Below, piece by piece: positions 1 through 5,708 of a stretch of DNA of 6,146 nt (the stretch's first letter is position 1; every line of letters begins with the position of its first letter). The notes beneath the pieces are model-generated. The model saw only the letters and a list, made by a program, of their open reading frames with translations, was not told the DNA's origin and did not search any database. The position numbers and the translations under genes are program-made. The stretch is from Flavobacteriales bacterium (GTDB lineage: Bacteria; Bacteroidota; Bacteroidia; Flavobacteriales; BACL11): the NCBI GenBank assembly GCA_012960835.1, contig DUAL01000098.1, forward strand, positions 1 through 6,146, given 5' to 3'.

Positions 1-105
1 TTCCAAAACAATATTTTTATTTTCTGGTGTTGTACTTACAAAAGATTGTGCGAACACAAAACTCACACAAAAAATTGCTGTCGTAAGAGTAATCAATTTT
101 TTCAT
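1..105 (-). CDS. Exported protein, N-terminal fragment (possibly Omp28-like)
   Basis: Reading the minus strand from an ATG at 105-103 gives 35 codons, open to the window edge, so only the N-terminus is present. Residues 1-20 form a classic Sec signal peptide: Lys-Lys at positions 2-3, a hydrophobic core rich in I/L/T/F/V, and a VFAQ end with likely cleavage before or after the Gln, as is common in Bacteroidota. The mature start reads SFVSTTPENKNIVLE. The pattern of a short polar leader followed by NKNIVLE resembles the start of Omp28-related or thioredoxin-like surface proteins of Bacteroidota, in which a Glu-Phe-Thr-Gly-x-x-Cys motif normally follows; that motif lies outside the window, so the family is a guess. 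A TAnnTTTG box on the same strand, about 30 bases upstream, supports the start. It is divergent from mazG. Export is well supported; the family is not. Confidence 0.7.
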   Translation of the reverse strand, partial: MKKLITLTTAIFCVSFVFAQSFVSTTPENKNIVLE

Positions 106-134
106 AATGTTTAATTTTTAATTATTTAGAGCAA

Positions 135-142
135 CAAAGTTA
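135..142 (-). promoter_or_regulatory. Bacteroidota -7 promoter box for the minus-strand gene
   Basis: On the minus strand this reads TAACTTTG, a full match to the TAnnTTTG -7 element used by the primary sigma factor of Bacteroidota. It would give a leader of roughly 20-25 bases before the ATG at 105. No well-spaced TTTG -33 element is visible upstream, and an AT-rich A9 tract lies beside it. The position is reasonable, but a six-base consensus in AT-rich DNA can occur by chance. Confidence 0.45.
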
Positions 143-162
143 TAAAAAAAAACTAATAATCT

Positions 163-170
163 TATGTTTG
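163..170 (+). promoter_or_regulatory. Bacteroidota -7 promoter box for mazG
   Basis: The plus strand reads TATGTTTG, a full match to TAnnTTTG. Transcription would start near 175, leaving a leader of only 10-20 bases before the candidate mazG starts at 187 and 193. A convincing -33 TTTG is not seen at the expected 19-21 base spacing. The box is only 20 bases from the opposing box at 135-142, so the two divergent promoters share one AT-rich region. Confidence 0.45.
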
Positions 171-186
171 CAATAGTTAATATAGA

Positions 187-969
187 ATGATTATGGAAAA
201 TAAAACAGCAGCATTTGCTCGTTTGTTAAAAATTATGGATGAATTAAGAGTACAATGCCCATGGGATAAAAAGCAAACTATGAATAGTTTGCGCTATTTA
301 ACCATAGAAGAATTATACGAACTTTCGGATGCGATATTAGATAAAGATATGCCCGAAATTAAAAAAGAATTAGGAGATTTACTTTTGCATATTGTTTTTT
401 ATGCTCGCATTGCCTCTGAAACGAATGATTTTGATATGGAAGATGTAATTAATGGTGTGTGTGAGAAACTTATTTTCCGTCATCCTCATATTTATGGAGA
501 TGTAAAGGTAAAAGATGAAAAAGAAGTAAAAAAGAATTGGGAGAAGTTGAAACTAAAAGAAGGAAAGAAATCAGTTTTAGAGGGTGTGCCGAAATCTTTA
601 CCAGCAATGGTAAAAGCATTTAGGATTCAAGAAAAAGTTAGGGGAGTTGGTTTTGATTGGGATAATAAATCCCAAATTTGGGAAAAGGTTTTGGAAGAAA
701 TTCAGGAGTTAAAAGTGGAAGTAGAAAATAAAGATTTGGGGAAAATTGAATCTGAATTTGGAGATGTACTTTTTGCGCTTATCAATTATGCCAGATTTAT
801 TGAGGTAAACCCTATTGATGCACTAGAAAGGACTAATAAAAGATTTATTAAAAGATTTCAAATAATGGAAAGTAAATTAAAAGAAGAAGGAAAGAATTTA
901 TCAGACATGAATTTGGAAGAGATGGAAAAATATTGGCAATGGGCAAAAAATGAATATTTGAATAGCTAA
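187..969 (+). CDS. mazG: Nucleoside triphosphate pyrophosphohydrolase MazG
   Basis: This is a cytoplasmic enzyme that hydrolyses NTPs and dNTPs to the monophosphate and pyrophosphate; known MazG proteins clear abnormal nucleotides and can influence (p)ppGpp levels. The 260-residue length matches the full two-domain bacterial form. The N-terminal domain (about 10-110) shows the family hallmark CPWD at 24-27, the metal-binding helix EELYE at 41-45, the partner motif KKELGD at 59-64 and the RHPHIYGD block at 98-105. The C-terminal domain (about 140-255) repeats the pattern with EEIQE at 170-174, ESEFGD at 188-193 and NKRFIKRF at 217-224, so both acidic metal sites look intact. Two in-frame starts exist: ATG at 187 and ATG at 193 (third residue). 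Neither has a ribosome-binding sequence and either fits the promoter at 163-170; I keep the longer. It is monocistronic or the last gene of its unit, with a 96-base gap to the next gene. Confidence 0.95.
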   Translation: MIMENKTAAFARLLKIMDELRVQCPWDKKQTMNSLRYLTIEELYELSDAILDKDMPEIKKELGDLLLHIVFYARIASETNDFDMEDVINGVCEKLIFRHPHIYGDVKVKDEKEVKKNWEKLKLKEGKKSVLEGVPKSLPAMVKAFRIQEKVRGVGFDWDNKSQIWEKVLEEIQELKVEVENKDLGKIESEFGDVLFALINYARFIEVNPIDALERTNKRFIKRFQIMESKLKEEGKNLSDMNLEEMEKYWQWAKNEYLNS

Positions 970-1030
970 GATTTTATTTTTCAATTAATGTATAATTAAA
1001 CCTTTTCTTTTATTTTTGCTCCAAAAAAAT

Positions 1031-1044
1031 AAGTTCAAAAACTT
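1031..1044. repeat. Small perfect inverted repeat upstream of the operon
   Basis: AAGTT-CAAA-AACTT is a perfect 5-base inverted repeat with a 4-base centre, ending one base before the candidate -7 box at 1045. Its place at a promoter would suit an operator half-site pair, but five-base arms in AT-rich DNA are expected by chance. There is no evidence of which protein would bind. Confidence 0.25.
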
Positions 1045-1052
1045 TATCTTTA
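1045..1052 (+). promoter_or_regulatory. Probable -7 promoter box of the cotH operon
   Basis: TATCTTTA matches seven of eight bases of the common flavobacterial form TATCTTTG (TAnnTTTG consensus), the last base being A in place of G. It ends 13 bases before the ATG at 1066, a usual distance for Bacteroidota with short leaders. A TTTG at 1015-1018 could be the -33 element, but the 26-base spacing is longer than the usual 19-21. It is the best candidate in the only untranslated gap (970-1065) ahead of six tightly packed genes. Confidence 0.4.
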
Positions 1053-1065
1053 CAAAAAATTAAAA

Positions 1066-3267
1066 ATGAAAAAAACCTTATTCTTACTTACTTTAATATC
1101 CATTGCCTTTACATCCTTTTCTCAGGATGTATTTGATATAGGAATCCGTAAAATTGAAATCTTTTTTGCTGAGCCAAATTGGGACGATACCTTAGATGTG
1201 TATTATGCAAATGATATTGGAGAGCGATTAATTGCAGATTCTGTAATTATAGATGGAGAGGTTGATCAGGATGTTGGGGTAAAATACAAAGGGAATAGCT
1301 CTTATAGTGCGAATAATGCCAAAAACCCCTTAAATATAAAATTAGATTATGTGCATAATGGTCAGTCCATTGACGGATATAATATGCTTAAACTTTCAAA
1401 TGGATTTCATGACCCTACTTTTATAAGAGAAATTCTTACTTATGAAATAGCAAGAGAATATATGCCTGCATCAAAAGCCACTTATGCTAATGTTTTTATC
1501 AATGGGAATTGGAATGGCTTGTATACTTGTGTGCAATCGGTAGATGATGATTTTACAAATGAACATTTTTACGAAAGAAAAGGATCACTTTTTAAAGTAG
1601 ATAATACAGGTGTTCAAATATCTAATTGTCCTCCAGGGCAAAATGGGATTTGGAAATATTATACTGATACTAATTGTTTACAAAAGGCATATGAGATGCA
1701 GTCCTCAAACGATTGGACTAAGTTAGGTAATTTCTTAGATACTGTAAATAATTATTTTCCAGATATTGAGAAAGTACTAGATGTTGATAGAACCCTTTGG
1801 TTGATGTCTTTTTCAAATTTAACTGTAACCCTTGATGGCCCTATAAATAATATGTCTCATAATTTCTATATGTTTAAAGATAATAATGGTAGATTTTCGC
1901 CAATTATTTGGGATTTGAACAGTTCGTTTGGCACTTTTAGAGTGAGTTTGTCTAATCCTGCTTCTACTCAAGATTTACAAGAATTAGATATTTTCCATGG
2001 AAGTACTAATAATCAAAATAAAATGTGCACTCAGATATTTTCTTCTGATCAGTATAGAAGAATGTATGTTGCGCATATGCGAACAATATTAAACGAACAA
2101 TTTATAAATAGTAATTATAGCATAAGAGCACTTCAACTGCAAGCCATTATCGATTCTTCTATAACAGCCGACCCTAATGGATTTTATTCATATGCAGATT
2201 TTTTATCAAATATATTTTCTTCAGTAGGTGCAAATAATAGTATTGTAGGAATTACGGAATTGATGAATGCTAGAGTTGTATTCATTCAATCTTTACCAGA
2301 ATTTATAGCTACTCCTCCAACAATTTCTAATATCACTTCAAATCCTACAAATCCAACTCCTCATTCTAGTGTAAGTATTTCAGTACAAATAACCAATGCT
2401 TCTGATGTAATTTTGGGCTATCGATTTAAGTTTCATGATGCTTTCAAAAAAGTAACAATGACCGATATTGGCGGTGGAAATTATAACACAATAATTTCTG
2501 TAGACGCTAGAGATGTGCAGTATTATATTTATGCAGAAAATAATAATGCAGGTATTTTTTCACCTGAAAGGGCAGAAAAAGAATTTCATCAATTGGCTGT
2601 GGTAGATAATTTAGTAATAAATGAAATAATGGCTGCCAATATGAGTGCTGTTGCTGACCAAAGCGGGGAATATGACGATTGGGTAGAACTTTATAATGGT
2701 AATAATTTTTCTTTGAATTTAAGCGGTTATTATCTTTCGGATAGTGAGAATAACTTAACCAAATGGACTTTTCCGAATATCAGTATTCCTGCCAATGATT
2801 ATCTGATTATCTGGTGCGATACTGCTGGAAATTCTCAGCCCGGATTGCATACCACTTATCGTCTTTCTGCCGACCAGGAAGAAGTGTATTTAACTGATCC
2901 AAGCGGAATAGTGATTGATGCCGTTCATTTTGTAAATATGCCTACAGATGTGGCTTATGCAAGAGTTCCAAATGGAACAGGAACTTTTATTCATCAAGGA
3001 GAAACTTATAAAGCAAATAATCAGATTTCTTCCTCATTTTCTGAAAATGAAGCTAGCAATGAAAGATTAAGGGTCTATCCGAACCCGAGCAACAACAGAA
3101 TTTATATTTTAGGTGCAAAAGGAGAATTAACTATTCATAATTTGATAGGGCAAGAGGTTTATTCTGAGAGGGTAAATAGTACTATTTCTGTTGATATTTC
3201 CTCTTGGTCTGCGGGAGTGTATTTTGTAAAAACAAATAATAAAACAGTTAAAATCTTAAAACAATAA
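1066..3267 (+). CDS. T9SS-secreted CotH kinase-family protein with lamin-tail domain
   Basis: This is a predicted surface or secreted protein of 733 residues. Residues 1-20 are a Sec signal peptide ending SFSQ. Residues about 25-412 are a CotH domain (PF08757), an atypical protein-kinase-like fold; Bacillus CotH phosphorylates spore-coat proteins. Visible CotH signatures are VGVKYKGNSS (70-79), YNMLKLSNGFHDPTFIRE (105-122), the hinge-like GLYTCVQSVDDDF (151-163), the putative catalytic segment TLDGPINNMSHNFYMF (255-270; D257, N266) and the metal-binding IIWDLNSSFG (280-289; D283). Residues about 418-510 look like an Ig/fibronectin-type beta segment. Residues about 512-625 are a lamin-tail domain (PF00932), starting LVINEIMAAN with DDWVELYN at 537-544. 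Residues about 667-733 are a type A T9SS sorting domain (TIGR04183): RVYPNPSNN, then AGVYFVK, ending in KILKQ. It should therefore cross the inner membrane by Sec and the outer membrane by T9SS. The start is unambiguous, with the signal peptide directly at the ATG. First gene of the operon; the next ATG follows 2 bases after its stop. Kinase activity and substrate are unknown. Confidence 0.92.
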   Translation: MKKTLFLLTLISIAFTSFSQDVFDIGIRKIEIFFAEPNWDDTLDVYYANDIGERLIADSVIIDGEVDQDVGVKYKGNSSYSANNAKNPLNIKLDYVHNGQSIDGYNMLKLSNGFHDPTFIREILTYEIAREYMPASKATYANVFINGNWNGLYTCVQSVDDDFTNEHFYERKGSLFKVDNTGVQISNCPPGQNGIWKYYTDTNCLQKAYEMQSSNDWTKLGNFLDTVNNYFPDIEKVLDVDRTLWLMSFSNLTVTLDGPINNMSHNFYMFKDNNGRFSPIIWDLNSSFGTFRVSLSNPASTQDLQELDIFHGSTNNQNKMCTQIFSSDQYRRMYVAHMRTILNEQFINSNYSIRALQLQAIIDSSITADPNGFYSYADFLSNIFSSVGANNSIVGITELMNARVVFIQSLPEFIATPPTISNITSNPTNPTPHSSVSISVQITNASDVILGYRFKFHDAFKKVTMTDIGGGNYNTIISVDARDVQYYIYAENNNAGIFSPERAEKEFHQLAVVDNLVINEIMAANMSAVADQSGEYDDWVELYNGNNFSLNLSGYYLSDSENNLTKWTFPNISIPANDYLIIWCDTAGNSQPGLHTTYRLSADQEEVYLTDPSGIVIDAVHFVNMPTDVAYARVPNGTGTFIHQGETYKANNQISSSFSENEASNERLRVYPNPSNNRIYILGAKGELTIHNLIGQEVYSERVNSTISVDISSWSAGVYFVKTNNKTVKILKQ

Positions 3268-3269
3268 TT

Positions 3270-3683
3270 ATGAAAAATATTGCAATTTTTTTAATTTTTG
3301 GAATTCTACTTTATGCTTGCAAAAAAGAAGCAGGTGAAGGTGGAACTTCAGTTATAGAAGGGAGGGTGTACAAGATTTATACTTTTCAGAATTCTCAGAC
3401 AGGGCAAATGGATACCCTTTATTATCAATTGGATGCCGGAAAAGATGTTTATATTATTTATTCTAATGATGAATTGGCAATCTATGACGATAAATTTGAA
3501 ACGGATTATTTGGGAAGGTATCGTTTTGAATTTTTACGAAAAGGAAAGTATACTATTTATACTTATGCCGATAGTTCTGATGTAAACACTACTTATGATT
3601 ATCCTGTTTTTCGTCATATTGAAATTAAGTCGAACAACTCCACCAAGAATATTGATGATTTTGTAATTGAAAAAAATCAATAA
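3270..3683 (+). CDS. Small lipoprotein with carboxypeptidase-regulatory-like fold
   Basis: This 137-residue protein has a lipoprotein signal: Lys2, a hydrophobic run at 4-15 and a lipobox LLYAC with the lipidated Cys at 17, followed by Lys-Lys-Glu. The mature part, about 120 residues, appears all-beta. VIEGRVYK at 28-35 opens a strand typical of carboxypeptidase-regulatory-like or transthyretin-like modules (the usual phrase is GxV), and DYLGRYRFEFLRKGKYTIYTYADS (79-102) carries the classic 'G-x-Y-x-F ... L-x-x-G-x-Y-x-I' signature of that fold. It is probably anchored at the outer membrane. No catalytic residues are apparent, which suits a binding or scaffold part rather than an enzyme. It begins 2 bases after the cotH stop and ends directly against the GTG start of the next gene, so it is almost certainly co-translated with both. 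Exact role unknown; it may be an accessory to the secreted CotH protein or to the DUF2490 protein. Confidence 0.85.
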   Translation: MKNIAIFLIFGILLYACKKEAGEGGTSVIEGRVYKIYTFQNSQTGQMDTLYYQLDAGKDVYIIYSNDELAIYDDKFETDYLGRYRFEFLRKGKYTIYTYADSSDVNTTYDYPVFRHIEIKSNNSTKNIDDFVIEKNQ

Positions 3684-4433
3684 GTGAGTAATATCCTGCC
3701 TATAGTTTCTGATTTCTCGCCCATTAGCTTAAAAGAGATGGATGGGGTAAAGCTAATGAGCAGAATGGATACTAAGTTTGTTTTTAAGATTGAAAAGTTA
3801 CCTTCTCTTTTAGAAAAAGTGACTCCTTTTTACAGAGTGCTGGAAATAAATGGAAAATTCATTCATGATTATAAATCCCTTTATTTCGATACTAATGCAA
3901 GAAAATTCTATATCGACCATCACAACTCTCGTGTAAATAGAAATAAAATTCGTTTTAGAGAATATGTGGATACCGGACTTACTTTTTTAGAAGTGAAGCT
4001 AAAAAACAACAAAGGTAGAACTATCAAAAAGAGAATGAAAGTGGATGCTATTTCCAAAGAGCTTTCTAAGAAACATAGGGAGTATATAGAAAAAATAATT
4101 GGAAAACCATTAGATGTAAACGTAAAGCAGTGGATTAATTTTAGCCGACTTACATTTGTGCATAAAACACAAAAGGAGCGCCTAACAATAGATATTAATT
4201 TAACTTTTAAAAATAATGAAAAAGAAGGAAATCTTAATGATATTGTAATTACTGAGGTAAAGCAAGAGAGAATGAGTCGCTCTTCCGACTTTATACGAAT
4301 TGCAAAAGAAATGAGTATCTTGCCCATCCGTTTGAGTAAGTATTGCATCTCAACCATGCAATTATGGCCAAGCATAAAACAAAACCGATTTAAGAAAAAG
4401 CTATTATTTATTAATAAATTAAAACGAGCATAA
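3684..4433 (+). CDS. VTC-domain protein (polyphosphate polymerase-like)
   Basis: This 249-residue protein, with no signal peptide or membrane segment, is a member of the VTC family (PF09359), the tunnel-fold domain that in yeast Vtc4 polymerises polyphosphate from ATP; it belongs to the triphosphate tunnel metalloenzyme superfamily. Motifs in order: LMSRMDTKF (24-32; R27, K31), YKSLYFDT (63-70), KIRFREY (88-94; R90 and R92 as likely phosphate-binding arginines), FLEVKLKNNKGR (101-112; E103, K105, K107), R155 in the NFSRLTF strand, the LTIDINL strand (167-173), ITEVKQER (189-196; E191 as likely metal ligand, K193) and LSKY (217-220; K219). The basic tunnel lining and acidic metal site therefore look intact. 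The start is GTG, immediately after the previous TAA and in the same frame; the next Met is residue 19, inside the conserved N-terminal segment, so GTG is preferred. The C-terminal 20 residues are strongly basic. It overlaps the DUF4956 gene by one base, a common pairing. Bacterial VTC products are mostly unproven, so polyphosphate is an inference. Confidence 0.88.
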   Translation: MSNILPIVSDFSPISLKEMDGVKLMSRMDTKFVFKIEKLPSLLEKVTPFYRVLEINGKFIHDYKSLYFDTNARKFYIDHHNSRVNRNKIRFREYVDTGLTFLEVKLKNNKGRTIKKRMKVDAISKELSKKHREYIEKIIGKPLDVNVKQWINFSRLTFVHKTQKERLTIDINLTFKNNEKEGNLNDIVITEVKQERMSRSSDFIRIAKEMSILPIRLSKYCISTMQLWPSIKQNRFKKKLLFINKLKRA

Positions 4434-5077
4434 TGGAATTATTATTAATCTTATTAGAAGGAGGAATGGAATTTTTAGGCACACCACTTTGGGATTCAGA
4501 AGATTTTTTGAAACTTCTTGTAAAAGGTGTTTTTAACTTAGGCATTGTAATTATCATTGTAAGGTATATTTATTATCCTGTAACCAAGAACAAGGATTAT
4601 TTATTTACTTTTTTACTCATCAGTTTAACGGTATTTCTTTTATGTGTTCTGCTCGATAGCGTGAAGTTGCAATTAGGTTTCGCATTGGGACTTTTCGCTA
4701 TTTTCGGTATTATCCGTTATCGAACTGACCCTATTCCCATTAAGGAAATGACTTATCTTTTCTTGGTAATTGGTATTTCAGTTGTGAATGCATTGTCCAA
4801 TAAAAAAATTAGTTATGCTGAGCTTGTTTTTGCTAACCTTCTAATTGTGTTTGTTACATACGGCATGGAGAAAATTTGGCTATTACGACATGAGTCACGA
4901 AAAAATATTATTTACGAAAAAATAGAACTTATAAAACCAGAAAGAAGAGAAGAACTTATTGCAGACTTAAAAGAAAGAACAGGAATTGATATTATAAGGG
5001 TAGAGGTAAGAAGAATTGATTTTTTAAGGGATGTGGCCAATGTTCGAATTTTCTATTATGAGGACGATATTGAATAA
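4433..5077 (+). CDS. DUF4956 polytopic inner-membrane protein
   Basis: This 214-residue membrane protein belongs to the DUF4956 family. Hydrophobic segments lie at about 31-48, 56-74, 79-95, 107-122 and 128-145, followed by a soluble, charged C-terminal domain (about 150-214) with an alternating beta-alpha-beta look (IELI ... REELIADLKERTG ... IDIIRVEVRRIDF ... VRIFYY), probably cytoplasmic. The family signature is the glycine-rich segment LGFALGLFAIFGIIRYRT (81-98) followed by DPIPIKEMTYLF (99-110), which is fully conserved here and may line a channel or active site. DUF4956 genes commonly sit beside VTC-domain genes, so it is a plausible membrane partner or exporter for the VTC product; no function is established. 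The ATG at 4433 shares its A with the TAA stop of the upstream gene. An alternative start at 4466 (Met12) would remove eleven residues; many relatives seem to begin near that Met, so the exact start is open. Confidence 0.88.
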   Translation: MELLLILLEGGMEFLGTPLWDSEDFLKLLVKGVFNLGIVIIIVRYIYYPVTKNKDYLFTFLLISLTVFLLCVLLDSVKLQLGFALGLFAIFGIIRYRTDPIPIKEMTYLFLVIGISVVNALSNKKISYAELVFANLLIVFVTYGMEKIWLLRHESRKNIIYEKIELIKPERREELIADLKERTGIDIIRVEVRRIDFLRDVANVRIFYYEDDIE

Positions 5078-5702
5078 AATATTCCTTCTGCTAATATTAC
5101 CTATGTCTGTACTTTCGCAAGAAAATGATTTTCAAACATGGACCTCTGTTTCTGCATCAAAAAAGATAATTAAAAAAACAAATCTGATAGTAAAGCAAGG
5201 GGCTCGTTTCAGAGAAAATTCTACTATGTATTCCAAACTATTTACAGATATAAAAATTAAAAGAAAGTATAATAAACATTTTAGTTTTGCGGCTGGTTAT
5301 CGGCATTCTACCGATTGGAATAAGAAACAAGATTTGGAGAATAAAAATCGTTTTTATCTAGATGTGTATTACAAAGATAAATACTACAAACGCTATTTAT
5401 TAGGTGTCAGAACAAGATGGCAAACCCAAGGAAATATGTTCGGGTATTCAACAACATTTAGACAAAAATTTGTTTTTGCATATAATATTAAGAAAACAAA
5501 ATTGGAGCCATCAGTTGGCTTGGAATATTTCTTGCCTTTTGAAAGTATGTTAGTAGAAAAATTGCGTTATACTTTTGGGTTTTCTCACCCTATTACAAAA
5601 GATTTAGATTTTGTGTTAGCTTATCGTATTCAGCAAGAATTTAATACAAATAACCCTGAAACACTATTTATTTTTGATGGAAAAGTATCTTATAATTTTT
5701 AA
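5058..5702 (+). CDS. DUF2490 family outer-membrane-type protein
   Basis: I place the start at the ATG at 5058, giving 214 residues, because it is followed directly by a signal peptide: R2, K7, a hydrophobic run at 8-19, and SVLSQ with cleavage around 20-21. A longer reading from 5031 would put nine extra residues ahead of the signal. The mature protein fits DUF2490: FQTWTSVSASKKI at 25-37, LIVKQGARFREN at 43-54, FAAGYRHS at 77-84, then repeated amphipathic strands (RYLLGVRTRWQTQ, KFVFAYNI, PSVGLEYFLPF, YTFGFSHP, FVLAYRIQQEF) and a terminal GKVSYNF. Alternating aromatic strands and a C-terminal Phe are typical of outer-membrane beta-barrels recognised by BamA, so an outer-membrane location is likely. 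The family has no known activity. Its start overlaps the end of the DUF4956 gene by 20 bases in another frame, implying translational coupling. It is probably the outer-membrane member of the same system. Confidence 0.85.
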   Translation: MRTILNKIFLLLILPMSVLSQENDFQTWTSVSASKKIIKKTNLIVKQGARFRENSTMYSKLFTDIKIKRKYNKHFSFAAGYRHSTDWNKKQDLENKNRFYLDVYYKDKYYKRYLLGVRTRWQTQGNMFGYSTTFRQKFVFAYNIKKTKLEPSVGLEYFLPFESMLVEKLRYTFGFSHPITKDLDFVLAYRIQQEFNTNNPETLFIFDGKVSYNF

Positions 5703-5708
5703 AATATC

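Noticed and set aside
985..999. TTAAT-GTATA-ATTAA inverted repeat after mazG as a terminator
   Set aside because: The stem is only five A-T pairs with no G-C and only a broken T-rich stretch further downstream. It is too weak to call a terminator, though termination somewhere in 970-1040 is likely.
3920..4375. A 151-codon open frame on the minus strand inside the VTC gene
   Set aside because: It is fully antisense to a gene with clear family motifs, its translation is a low-complexity run of Leu, Ser, Phe and Ile with no recognisable domain, and no promoter or neighbour supports it.
5031..5057. Extended start of the DUF2490 gene at 5031
   Set aside because: It would add nine residues ahead of a clear signal peptide and deepen the overlap with the DUF4956 gene. 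The ATG at 5058 gives a normal signal peptide.
5669..5676. TATTTTTG, a TAnnTTTG match 32 bases ahead of cdd, as an internal promoter
   Set aside because: The box matches and the distance is plausible, but it lies within the DUF2490 coding region, has no -33 partner, and a few such matches are expected by chance in 6 kb of AT-rich DNA. It remains possible.
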